Assembly: GCF_043557345.1 (NCBI RefSeq) | Contig: NZ_JBIFFV010000011.1 | Span: 1 to 64,000 of the forward strand | Source: Sulfitobacter sp043557345 | GTDB taxonomy: Bacteria > Pseudomonadota > Alphaproteobacteria > Rhodobacterales > Rhodobacteraceae | Length of the DNA stretch: 64,000 nucleotides | Direction: 5' to 3' | Part shown: piece after piece, positions 16,158 to 24,525 of the stretch | How positions within the stretch are numbered: the first letter of the stretch is position 1 | Layout: the number at the start of each line of letters is the position of its first letter | Program-made: the position numbers and the translations under genes | The notes under the pieces: generated by a model | Seen by the model: the letters and a program-made list of their open reading frames with translations, nothing else | Database searches by the model: none | Told to the model about the DNA's origin: nothing

Positions 16158-17336
16158 TTAGCGAAAGTTCACCGTCTCGGCCTTGCCGTCGATGATCTCG
16201 ATCTCGCGGAAGTTCCCGGCGCTTTCGCCGGAGCCGATCAGTTCGACCGCCGAGCCGCCTTCATAATCAATCTCGCCGCCTTCGCTCAGGATCTTCAGCG
16301 CCTTGTCCAATTCCCCAGGATAGATTTTTTCGCCCGGTGCGTTTGCCACATCAAAGAAGTGCGATTTATACTCGAATGCATCCGTAGACCCAGCCGCCTG
16401 CATCGCCAGAATCATCAACGCCGCCGCGTCATAGGTTTCGGGCGTATAGGCGGATGTGCCGTCAAATTCATTACCGACCATTTCCACAAGCATGTTGACG
16501 CCCGGGCTGTCTGTACCCGAAAACTGGCCGGTGGATCCATCGATAACAGTACCGAATTGTTCTTCCAGCGCGTCACCGATCATGGCGTCCGCGAAATGAA
16601 AGCGGTTGAAGGCACCGCTGTCCAGCGCTTGCTGGGTGATCGCCGCGCCACCCCGGTCGATATAGCCCACGACAACCAATACTTCGCCCCCCGCAGAAGC
16701 CAGCGCACCGACCTCTCCCGAATAGTCTGATTTTCCATCCTCATGCGATGCGGTTATTGTAACTTCGCCGCCTGCATCTTCGAAAGCGGTCTTGAAAGCA
16801 TCCGACAGACCCTTGCCATAGTCATTGTTGGTAAAGGTCACCGCGACAGATTTCACACCCCGATCCGTGAGGATTTCCGACATGATCTCTCCTTGCCGCG
16901 TATCAGCAGGCGATGTGCGAAAGAACAATCCGTCATCCTCTACCGTCGACAGGGCCGGTGACGTGGAAGCGGGTGACACCATAGCGATGCCGTTGGGACG
17001 TGCCACACCTTGCAAGATCGCCGTAGTAACGCCGGAACAGGCCGCACCGACAATGCCCTTAACGCGATCTGATGTGACCAGGCGTTCCGCAGCTGCGGTT
17101 GCCGCGCTTGCGTCGATGCAAGTGCTGTCACCCCGGACCGGAGTAAGCGTGCTACCGTTTAGAAAAAGCTCTGTTTCGCTTGCCTCTTTCATGGCCAGTT
17201 CTGCCGCTGCGGCCATTTGCGGCGTCATTGACTCTACGGGCCCGGTAAAGCCCAACATCACGCCGATCTTGACTTCTTCGGCAAGAGCGGGCATCGCGAG
17301 CGCGGCGATGACGACTGCGGGTGCAACATATTTCAT
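16158..17336 (-). CDS. Branched-chain amino-acid-type ABC substrate-binding protein (LivK-like)
   Basis: From the ATG at 17336 the protein has about 392 residues with a Sec signal peptide (M-K-Y-V-A-P-A-V-V...cleavage near A-L-A-E-E). The mature part starts K-I-G-V-M-L-G-F-T-G-P and has the type I periplasmic binding fold of LivJ/LivK and aromatic-acid-binding relatives. A GGAGG box precedes this ATG; the ATG 33 bases further upstream is less likely. No permease or ATPase genes accompany it in the window, so it is an orphan binding protein. Convergence on the UbiD cluster suggests, without proof, that it captures that pathway's substrate. Confidence 0.85.
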   Translation of the reverse strand: MKYVAPAVVIAALAMPALAEEVKIGVMLGFTGPVESMTPQMAAAAELAMKEASETELFLNGSTLTPVRGDSTCIDASAATAAAERLVTSDRVKGIVGAACSGVTTAILQGVARPNGIAMVSPASTSPALSTVEDDGLFFRTSPADTRQGEIMSEILTDRGVKSVAVTFTNNDYGKGLSDAFKTAFEDAGGEVTITASHEDGKSDYSGEVGALASAGGEVLVVVGYIDRGGAAITQQALDSGAFNRFHFADAMIGDALEEQFGTVIDGSTGQFSGTDSPGVNMLVEMVGNEFDGTSAYTPETYDAAALMILAMQAAGSTDAFEYKSHFFDVANAPGEKIYPGELDKALKILSEGGEIDYEGGSAVELIGSGESAGNFREIEIIDGKAETVNFR

Positions 17337-17903
17337 GTAGGTGTCCTCCAACTGTCTCTTATAAGGCATCGGTTAAGATGGCGATCAGGGCTAATGTATC
17401 GAGCCCGATAAGGAAGACTAAAATCACCAGTTAATTTCGTAAGCCCTCTGGCTTCTTTGAACGGTCGTCAAATTTGCGAATAAGGGCCTAACATCTTGGA
17501 TCAGAGTTACCTTGGGGTCGATAATTCCAGAGCCATCACCTCGGCATTTCTAATGGAGACTTCTTCCCCGTTTTTTGGCAAATTGTGCGCGCCGCGGCGA
17601 AAGTCCGGTTTCCGCCTTTAGCCGACCTTGATGATGTCTGCAGCGAATGACGGCTTCGAGCCCCAGCTGACCGCATGAGGGACGGAGTTCTTCGCGGTTG
17701 CGCCAAAAGCTTGGCCGGCACGGTCGACCCTTAGCAGATCTTCACCGATTATACCTTATGATACGGTGCGGCACGCCAAACCGGACTTTGCCCACACCCA
17801 TTATTGAGAAGTTATAGAAACCGTAGCGTCTACCGAAATGCATTAAAGGTCGGAAACTGGCCAAGTGAAACGTGCTGCCACGCTGTTCGGCATCTCAAGA
17901 TGT
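17337..17903. other. Gene-free region between the binding protein and the metal-efflux operon
   Basis: About 570 bp without a credible ORF. The short open frames on either strand show no family character or ribosome binding site. The left end should contain the promoter of the LivK-like gene. I see no clear IS end or strong hairpin here. Confidence 0.4.
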
Positions 17904-18848
17904 TTATGCACCAGGTTCTTCGCCGGCGTTGTTTCCACCGTCTTTATGGCCAAACAACGCGGCACCCTGATGGGCATTATCTGAGGTTTCAAACTCAAGG
18001 CTCGAGTGGGTGATGCCGAAGTCATCCGCGAGCTTTTTCTTGACCGCCTGCTTTACAGCTTCAAAGTCCGTCCAATCTCGCCCCATCAACACTACATGAC
18101 AATCAAGCGCCACCTCATGCTCCTGCATCTGCCAGAGATGGACGTGATGCACATCCCGGACCCCATCGACATCAGTCATCGCGTCGACCACTGCGCCTGC
18201 ATCCATGTCAGGCGGGCTACCCAGCATCAGCATACGGATCGGACCGCCGATTTCAGTGAGTGCCAGATAAAGGATATAAAGCGCGATACCGATGGTGATC
18301 GCGGGATCAACCCAACGCAGGTCGTAAAGGATGATGAGCGTGCCGCCGATAATCACCGCGACCGAGGCCAGAGCGTCTGACAGGTTATGCAAGAACAATG
18401 CCCTGATGTTCACGCTACCCCTTTGCATCGAATAGGTCAGCAGCGCCGTCATCGTATCAACCACCAGCGCGACCCCGCCCAGAATGACCACCGTCCAGCC
18501 CGCCACTTGCGGCGGATCAATCATGCGCATCCCGCCCTCGTAGATCAGATAGACCCCGACAAGAATAAGCGTGGTGTAGTTGATCAGCGCGGCAACGATT
18601 TCGATCCGGCCATAGCCAAAGGTCATCCGCGCATCTGCCGGACGCCGTGCGATTTTGCGAGCCACAAAGGCGATCACCAAGGAGGCCATGTCTGAAAAAT
18701 TGTGAAGCGCGTCCGCGATAAGGGCGAGCGACCCCGCAAAGACACCGCCCACGATCTGCGCCACAGTCAGAAGGGCATTCGCCCAGATGGCCAGTGATAC
18801 TCTGCGGTCCCCGCTTTCGGGGTCAATATGGGCGTGATCATGCGCCAT
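17904..18848 (-). CDS. Cation diffusion facilitator (CDF) zinc/divalent-metal exporter
   Basis: The 314-residue protein has a histidine-rich N-terminus (M-A-H-D-H-A-H), about six membrane segments and the two CDF metal-site motifs, D-A-L-H-N-F-S-D in TM2 and H-N-L-S-D-A in TM5. A cytoplasmic C-terminal domain with H-V-H-L-W-Q-M follows. The H-D/H-D sites indicate Zn-type CzcD/ZitB specificity. It is the last gene of a minus-strand operon after the P-type ATPase and the DUF411 gene, with a 38-bp gap to the latter. It would export cytosolic metal to the periplasm by proton antiport. Confidence 0.92.
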   Translation of the reverse strand: MAHDHAHIDPESGDRRVSLAIWANALLTVAQIVGGVFAGSLALIADALHNFSDMASLVIAFVARKIARRPADARMTFGYGRIEIVAALINYTTLILVGVYLIYEGGMRMIDPPQVAGWTVVILGGVALVVDTMTALLTYSMQRGSVNIRALFLHNLSDALASVAVIIGGTLIILYDLRWVDPAITIGIALYILYLALTEIGGPIRMLMLGSPPDMDAGAVVDAMTDVDGVRDVHHVHLWQMQEHEVALDCHVVLMGRDWTDFEAVKQAVKKKLADDFGITHSSLEFETSDNAHQGAALFGHKDGGNNAGEEPGA

Positions 18849-18886
18849 GCGCGCTTCCTGCTTGTTTGGTCCAAGTCCGCTGCGAT

Positions 18887-19354
18887 TTAGGCAGCCTCGT
18901 AGCTTGTGAACACCTCGCTGTTGCCATCGCGAGCAATCAGATAGACATCATAGGCGTCGCGCTCACTCTCCGGCCCCATCCCCGGCGAACCATAGGGCAT
19001 CCCCGGCACGGCAAGGCCGATGGCATCCGGGCGCTCGGCAAGCAATTTACGGATGTCGGCGGGCGGGACGTGCCCTTCGATCATATAGCCGTCAATCTTT
19101 CCGGTGTGACAAGAGGCCATGTCCTGCGGGATGCCGTTGTCTTGCTTGTATTTGATCAAGAGCGTTCCCAAGCTGCGCTCGGTCGTCACGGCAAAACCCT
19201 CGTTCTCCAGAATCTCGATCCACGCCGAACAGCAGCCGCAGTTGGGGTCTTTCATCACGTGGATGGCGGGCTTGTCTTCGGCCCATGCCGCAAATGGTGC
19301 GGCGGCGGCAAAGCTTGCGGAACAGGCCAGCAGGCTGCGTCGTGTGAGGGTCAT
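18887..19354 (-). CDS. DUF411 periplasmic metal-binding protein
   Basis: From the ATG at 19354 the product is about 155 residues. It starts with a signal peptide containing a twin arginine (M-T-L-T-R-R-S-L-L-A), cleaved near A-W-A-E-D. The mature part has D-P-N-C-G-C-C-S-A-W, the cysteine motif of DUF411, plus M-A-S-C-H-T and a methionine/glycine-rich V-P-G-M-P-Y-G-S-P-G-M. DUF411 proteins accompany copper and zinc resistance genes and are thought to bind metal in the periplasm. A GGAAGGA ribosome binding site precedes this start; the longer frame is rejected. It lies 19 bp after the ATPase gene in the same operon. Confidence 0.88.
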   Translation of the reverse strand: MTLTRRSLLACSASFAAAAPFAAWAEDKPAIHVMKDPNCGCCSAWIEILENEGFAVTTERSLGTLLIKYKQDNGIPQDMASCHTGKIDGYMIEGHVPPADIRKLLAERPDAIGLAVPGMPYGSPGMGPESERDAYDVYLIARDGNSEVFTSYEAA

Positions 19355-19373
19355 GTAAAATCCTTCCAAAGGT

Positions 19374-21635
19374 TCAGACTGTCGTTTCGTTGGTTGCATG
19401 GGTTGTAGGGCGGCAACCGGGCTCGGCCAACCGCTCGGCGGTAGTTGACCGGAAAAACAGCAGCCGCAGGGCGTTGAGCGTTACCAGAACAGTCGCGCCA
19501 GTATCCGCCAGGATCGCAATCCAGAGGCCGGTGATGCCAAGCACCGTGGTGACAAGGAACACGGCTTTCAGCCCAAGCGCGATGGCGATGTTCTGCCGGA
19601 TATTGCCCATCGCGGCGCGGGCGAGACGGATCTGGCCGGGCACATCTGTCACCCGGTCACGCAAGATCGCGGCATCGGCAGTCTCGAGCGCCACATCGGT
19701 GCCGGAGCCCATTGCGACGCCCACGTGCGCTGCGGCCAATGCAGGGGCATCATTGATGCCGTCGCCGATCATCATGACCTTCGCCTCAGCCGTGAGGTTT
19801 TGAATGGCCGCAACCTTATCCTCCGGCATCAATTCAGCGCGGTGGTCGATGCCCAGCCCCTCTGCAATGGCCGCAGCGGTGCGCCGGTTGTCCCCGGTGA
19901 GCATCACCGATGAAATACCCAAAGCGTTCAATTGCGCCACTGCTTCTGCCGCATCGGCGCGGGGTTCATCGCGAAGAGCAACGAGGCCTTGGGCCTCGTT
20001 ATCGCGCAAGACAATCACCACGGTCTTGCCCTGCGCTTCGAGCGTCTCGACCCGGGCGCGCAAAGTCTCTGACAGCGCCCCGCGTTCTGCCGCCAAACGC
20101 GGCGAGCCGACGCAGATGGTTGCCCCCGCGATCACCGCCTCGGCCCCTTTGCCGGGCAAGGCGCGGGACTGTGTCGCTGCGGCGGGGTCGATGTCGCGTG
20201 CCTCAGCCGCACCGCAAATCGCTTGGCCGAGCGGGTGGCTCGCACCGTTCTCAACTCCAGCGGCGAGGGCCAGAAGATCGGCTTCATTTCCCACAAGCAC
20301 CTGAACATCAGTTACGCGGGGCTTGCCGTGGGTCAGCGTTCCAGTCTTGTCAAAAACCACATGGGTGACCCGCGCCGCCGCTTCGATCACTGCGCCGCCC
20401 TTCATCAGCAACCCGTTGCGCGCCCCGGTGGACAGGGCCGAGGTGATCGACGCAGGCACCGAGATCACCAGCGCGCAGGGGCAGCCGATCAGCAACAGAG
20501 CCAGCGCCCGATAGATCCATTCGCCCCAGGCGCCACCAAAGACAAGCGGCGGCACCACGGCCACTAAAGCGGCCATACCGACCACGGCAGGCATGTAGAC
20601 GCGGCTGAACCGATCGATGAAGCGCTCGGTCGGCGCGCGGGCGCTCTCGGCCTCTTCCACCAGCCGCACAATACGCGCGATGGTGTTGTCCGCCGCAACC
20701 TTTGTGACTCGGATGCGCAGCAACGCTTCTGTGTTGATCGATCCGGCAAAGACATCCGCACCCGGCTCCTTAAGGCGCGGCACGCTTTCGCCGGTAACGG
20801 GGCTTTCGTCTACGCCCGAAGTTCCGCTGACCACCTCGCCGTCACAGGGCACCCGGTCCCCGGGGCGCACCTGCACAATCTGGCCGACGCTGAGCGCCTC
20901 TGCCGCCACCTCCCGCGTCTTGTTGCCCACCTCAAGCCGCGCCGTTTTCGGCACCAGCTTGGTCAGCGCACGGATGCTGTTGCGGGCCTTCCCGGCAGAG
21001 ACACCTTCCAACAATTCGCCCACGGCAAAGAGAAAGACCACCAGCGCGGCTTCTTCCGGCTCTCCGATCACAAGCGCGCCACTGGCGGCGATGGTCATGA
21101 GCATTTCGATTGTAAAGGGCATGCCCACCCGCGCCATGGCAAAGGCCCGGCGCGCGACGGGAATAAGCCCGATCAACGTGGCGATGACAAAGCCCCAATG
21201 CGAAACCTCAGCAGGCAGGACAAGCCGCGAGGCCCATGCCATTGCGAGCAGAGCGCCGCTGCCGAGGACCAAGCGGCCTTTCGCGGTTTGATACCAAGCG
21301 GGGTCTGGCATCTCTTCGGGCGCATGCGCTTGAGGTGATGCCGCTGTCCCACCGATCACTGCATCGTCCGGCAGGATGAAACCGCCCTTCGGCCTCTCTG
21401 CCTGTGCCCCCTTTGGAGAGATGCCAAAACCGATGCCGCGCACGGCCTTCTCGATCCGCTCGGGCGAGGTCTCATTCTTATCCAGCGTCAGGCACAGCCG
21501 TTCTGACATCAGCGCGACATCGACATCCGCGACCCCGGGCAAGCGCTCCACCGCGCCGCGCACCTTGGCCGCGCAGGCGCCGCAGTCCATCCCCGTGACG
21601 CGCCATTCCCGTTGTGCTGTGCTCCCGTCCGTCAT
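19374..21635 (-). CDS. zntA: Zn/Cd/Pb-translocating P1B-type ATPase (ZntA-like)
   Basis: A 753-residue heavy-metal ATPase. An N-terminal HMA domain has G-M-D-C-G-A-C (C18, C21); the actuator motif T-G-E-S follows; the transmembrane metal site is C-P-C at 385-387; the phosphorylation site is D429-K-T-G-T-L-T; and M-I-G-D-G-I-N-D-A-P lies in the hinge. The motifs around C-P-C and the ZntR-like regulator next door favour Zn/Cd/Pb over copper. The ATG at 21635 is chosen over a TTG four codons earlier because it has a GGAAG box. It is the first gene of a Zn-efflux operon whose promoter carries a MerR-type dyad. Confidence 0.92.
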   Translation of the reverse strand: MTDGSTAQREWRVTGMDCGACAAKVRGAVERLPGVADVDVALMSERLCLTLDKNETSPERIEKAVRGIGFGISPKGAQAERPKGGFILPDDAVIGGTAASPQAHAPEEMPDPAWYQTAKGRLVLGSGALLAMAWASRLVLPAEVSHWGFVIATLIGLIPVARRAFAMARVGMPFTIEMLMTIAASGALVIGEPEEAALVVFLFAVGELLEGVSAGKARNSIRALTKLVPKTARLEVGNKTREVAAEALSVGQIVQVRPGDRVPCDGEVVSGTSGVDESPVTGESVPRLKEPGADVFAGSINTEALLRIRVTKVAADNTIARIVRLVEEAESARAPTERFIDRFSRVYMPAVVGMAALVAVVPPLVFGGAWGEWIYRALALLLIGCPCALVISVPASITSALSTGARNGLLMKGGAVIEAAARVTHVVFDKTGTLTHGKPRVTDVQVLVGNEADLLALAAGVENGASHPLGQAICGAAEARDIDPAAATQSRALPGKGAEAVIAGATICVGSPRLAAERGALSETLRARVETLEAQGKTVVIVLRDNEAQGLVALRDEPRADAAEAVAQLNALGISSVMLTGDNRRTAAAIAEGLGIDHRAELMPEDKVAAIQNLTAEAKVMMIGDGINDAPALAAAHVGVAMGSGTDVALETADAAILRDRVTDVPGQIRLARAAMGNIRQNIAIALGLKAVFLVTTVLGITGLWIAILADTGATVLVTLNALRLLFFRSTTAERLAEPGCRPTTHATNETTV

Positions 21636-21668
21636 GTCTGCTTCCAATCCGATTCACCGTCAGACACA

Positions 21669-21699
21669 GAGATACGACCTACAGCAACTGTAGCTTCAA
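21669..21699 (-). promoter_or_regulatory. MerR-type promoter/operator of the efflux operon
   Basis: On the minus strand, TTGAAG (-35) and TATCTC (-10) are separated by 19 bp, longer than the optimal 17. The spacer holds the dyad CTACAG-N3-CTGTAG (21679-21693). Over-long spacers containing a dyad are the signature of MerR/ZntR/PbrR-activated metal-resistance promoters. Confidence 0.8.
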
Positions 21700-21857
21700 G
21701 TGGTTTGTTTAACTTTTCTTCTCCCGATCATCCTTCTTTGCAATAGGCTGCGAGAATGGCCGCGTGGCGGAACGTGATACAACGATTTGCAGAAATCTCA
21801 GCGTTGAGTGTCATCCAGTTCACGAACTGCCGGCTTGTGCGACACCCTTCAAAAAAC

Positions 21858-21872
21858 CTACAGAGACTGTAG
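21858..21872. promoter_or_regulatory. Second copy of the MerR-type dyad, before the merR gene
   Basis: CTACAG-AGA-CTGTAG repeats the half-sites of the dyad upstream of the ATPase gene, here 17 bp upstream of the regulator's start codon. It may serve autoregulation. No equally clear -35/-10 pair with 19-20 bp spacing was found around it. Confidence 0.6.
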
Positions 21873-21889
21873 AATGAAAGGGGTCAGAT

Positions 21890-22315
21890 ATGCTCGCGAT
21901 CGGCACACTCGCAAAACGGACCGGCACCAAAGTGCAGACGATCCGGTATTACGAACAGATCGGTCTGATGCCCGAGCCCGGCCGGACCGAAGGCGGCCAG
22001 CGGCGTTACGGCGATGCTGAGTTGGACCGCCTCTCCTTCATCCGCCATTCCCGCCAGCTCGGCTTTTCGCTCGAGGCGATCCGAGAGTTGTTGGACCTCT
22101 CAGACACGCCAGACCGGTCCTGTGCGCAGGTCGATGCCATCGCCCAAAGGCAACTTCGCGACGTCGAGGCGCGGCTGGTGCGGCTCGAGGCCCTCCGCGT
22201 TGAATTGCTACGCATGATCGGTGCCTGCAATGCGGATCGGGTGGCTGATTGTCGCATTCTTGAGGTGCTGCGCGACCATGAGGAATGTCTTGCCGATCAC
22301 GGGCCCACCGCCTGA
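21890..22315 (+). CDS. MerR-family metal-responsive regulator (ZntR/CadR/PbrR-like)
   Basis: A 141-residue MerR protein with an N-terminal winged HTH (I-G-T-L-A-K-R-T-G-T-K-V-Q-T-I-R-Y-Y-E), a long dimerisation helix and a C-terminal metal loop. Cysteines C78, C113 and C121 match the spacing of the Zn/Cd/Pb-sensing members (ZntR C79, C114, C124), and C133 is extra. A GGGGTCAG box precedes the ATG. It is divergent from the ATPase/DUF411/CDF operon and should activate it when metal binds. Copper sensing is less likely because C78 is present. Confidence 0.88.
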   Translation: MLAIGTLAKRTGTKVQTIRYYEQIGLMPEPGRTEGGQRRYGDAELDRLSFIRHSRQLGFSLEAIRELLDLSDTPDRSCAQVDAIAQRQLRDVEARLVRLEALRVELLRMIGACNADRVADCRILEVLRDHEECLADHGPTA

Positions 22316-22512
22316 TGCCCGCTGCCCCCCCTCTATCCGCTTGCGGCATTGGCAAATACATTAGGGTGTTTCCCGGTCTGAGAGTTGCAAGAGGTTGCCG
22401 CTGTAGCTGGTGTCAGGGCTGCTGAGCCTGCTTTCGGCAAAGCTGACCTTTGTGCAATTTGCAGCGAGTGTCTGGTTTCCGCCCTCCCTGAAAGATGGCG
22501 ATGCACACCACG

Positions 22513-24525
22513 CTATCGAGCAACCAGCTTTTCGACATCCCCCTCTCGCAGCATCGCTTCCATATCGTCCAAGCCATCAACGGCAGAGCGCATCTGCGCC
22601 TCATCATCCACCCCCACTGTCTCGGCATCCGCAAGCTGTCCCCCAAAATCCATCTCCATCTGGCGCTGTTCCTCGGCGATAACGGCTTGAACGACAGGCG
22701 CGGTCTTCTTTGGAACTACATCAGATTGCCCTGACGGTTGACCGTCAACGCCCTCGCGTGCCCGCTCCACATCAGCTTCAGAACCACGGGGGCCGTCCGG
22801 TGGCGGTGTCATCGGCATGGCGCGCATGCTCAGCGGCAGCGTGCCCTGCGACCCACCTCCCCCCGGTTCCGGGAACGGCAACTCGCCCGTCTGCGCCGCG
22901 TGGATCGCCTTGAACAGCCGATCGTCAAAATACTGGATTCTCTTCGCACGTACGGGCATCTGCGCATCGATGACCATGACGATCTCGTCGAGCGGCAGGC
23001 GGCGCGCCTCGTCTTCGGGTAGCAGAGAGCTCTCTTCGGTCCGTGTGGATTGGCTTCGGCCCTCGAAGGGGTTTTTGCCGATGGATTGCGACCGCGTGAC
23101 GACAGTCTTGGTGGTCTTGCCGACCGCCTTGCTCAACTCCTCGACGGTCTTCTCGTCAGAAGGCGTCAGATAGAGCTTCACGCCCGCGTTGCCCTGCAGG
23201 GCGCGGCGGGTGTTTTCGCCGTAGATTTCATCGAGGGCAGGGATGGTTTGGGTGACAACTGCCAAATGTCCACGATAGGTCCGCAGGGTCTCTATGCTCT
23301 CGACCACGATAGGCATTTTGCCCAAGCGATTGAACTCATCGAGCATGATCATGACGGGCCACGGCTCGTCTGGCCCTGGATCCTTTTCCTGCATGGCCGA
23401 GAGGAGATCGGAGAAGAAGAGGCGGATCAGCGGCGCCAGCGGCTTCACCATAAGTGGCTGGACCACGAGATAGACCGAGAAGGGTTTCTTGCGGATCGTC
23501 CGGAAATCAAAATCCGACACCGCCGTCGCCTCGTCGATGGCAGGGTTCTGCCATTGGTCGAGCCCCGAGGTCATCAGGAGCGAGACATAGGAGGTCAGCG
23601 TGTCGTTATTGGTCGAAGCGAGCCGCGTGAAGATCAGTTTGGCCGCCCTGTTGTCGACCTCGTGACCCCGCGCGAAATACTCCTTCTGCTTGTTCCCGCC
23701 CGAGGCCGCGATGCGGTAGACTTCGCCCAGGGTCGGACGTTTGCGCTGGAACGCCAACAGGCCTGCTGCCACGAAGAGATCGATCCCGCCTTTAAGGAGG
23801 CCCTGCACCCGGTCATTGTCGCTTTGCAGAAAGAGCGTCGCGAGGAGTTGCAGTTCCATCTGCTGGCGCGCGGGATCTTTCAGCTCAAAGATGCGCAGGA
23901 GCGGGTTGTAGCGATGCGTGCGCTTGCCCTCCCAATCGGTGGGGGCAAAGCGATAAACCTTGTCGCCCTGGGCTGCGCGGTGCCGCGCCGTGGCCTCGAA
24001 ACATTCCCCCTTCACATCGAGCGTCACTGCGGAGCCCTGCCAGATCAGCAGGTTCGGAATGACAAAGCCCGTGGTCTTGCCGCGACCCGTGGGAGCCACG
24101 ATCAGCGCATGCGGGAAGACCTTGGAGCAAATGTATTTCGCGCGGGATTTAGGATTGCCGAGTTTGCCGAGGATGAATCCGGTCCCTGGCTCTCCAAAAA
24201 AACCGTTTGCCTTCATTTCGCGCGCGCTCTGCCAATGGGTCTGGCCAAACCGTGTCAGGGCGGATCCCGAGAGAGCAAGGCTCAGCATCAAGCCAGCTGC
24301 GGCGAAGCTGCCGATGATCAGGTGGATGAGTTGGGCATCCTCTGGGCGGCGATCGAGGATCGCCAGATAGTTCTGCGCGATATAGGCAAAGTCGATTTCG
24401 GCCCCGAAGCCCAGATCCTGGTATGTCAGCACCGCCGAGGCGATGGTGTATCCTATGGCGGCGGTCACCAGCGTTACCAGCAAAACGCCGGTGGCGATCC
24501 GCGCTTTTCCCATGGCGGCGCTCAA
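22513..24525 (-). CDS. Type IV coupling protein (VirD4/TraG-like)
   Basis: The 670-residue protein has two N-terminal membrane segments (about 10-35 and 66-90), Walker A A-P-T-G-R-G-K-T-T (144-152), Walker B M-I-M-L-D-E-F-N-R-L-G and a T-Q-T-I-P-A-L-D motif. This is the VirD4/TraG hexameric ATPase that carries the relaxase-DNA complex to a type IV secretion channel. The C-terminal 130 residues are acidic and low-complexity, probably an interaction tail. Its ATG overlaps the relaxase stop by four bases, so the two are translationally coupled. No channel genes are present in the window. Confidence 0.92.
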   Translation of the reverse strand: MSAAMGKARIATGVLLVTLVTAAIGYTIASAVLTYQDLGFGAEIDFAYIAQNYLAILDRRPEDAQLIHLIIGSFAAAGLMLSLALSGSALTRFGQTHWQSAREMKANGFFGEPGTGFILGKLGNPKSRAKYICSKVFPHALIVAPTGRGKTTGFVIPNLLIWQGSAVTLDVKGECFEATARHRAAQGDKVYRFAPTDWEGKRTHRYNPLLRIFELKDPARQQMELQLLATLFLQSDNDRVQGLLKGGIDLFVAAGLLAFQRKRPTLGEVYRIAASGGNKQKEYFARGHEVDNRAAKLIFTRLASTNNDTLTSYVSLLMTSGLDQWQNPAIDEATAVSDFDFRTIRKKPFSVYLVVQPLMVKPLAPLIRLFFSDLLSAMQEKDPGPDEPWPVMIMLDEFNRLGKMPIVVESIETLRTYRGHLAVVTQTIPALDEIYGENTRRALQGNAGVKLYLTPSDEKTVEELSKAVGKTTKTVVTRSQSIGKNPFEGRSQSTRTEESSLLPEDEARRLPLDEIVMVIDAQMPVRAKRIQYFDDRLFKAIHAAQTGELPFPEPGGGGSQGTLPLSMRAMPMTPPPDGPRGSEADVERAREGVDGQPSGQSDVVPKKTAPVVQAVIAEEQRQMEMDFGGQLADAETVGVDDEAQMRSAVDGLDDMEAMLREGDVEKLVAR

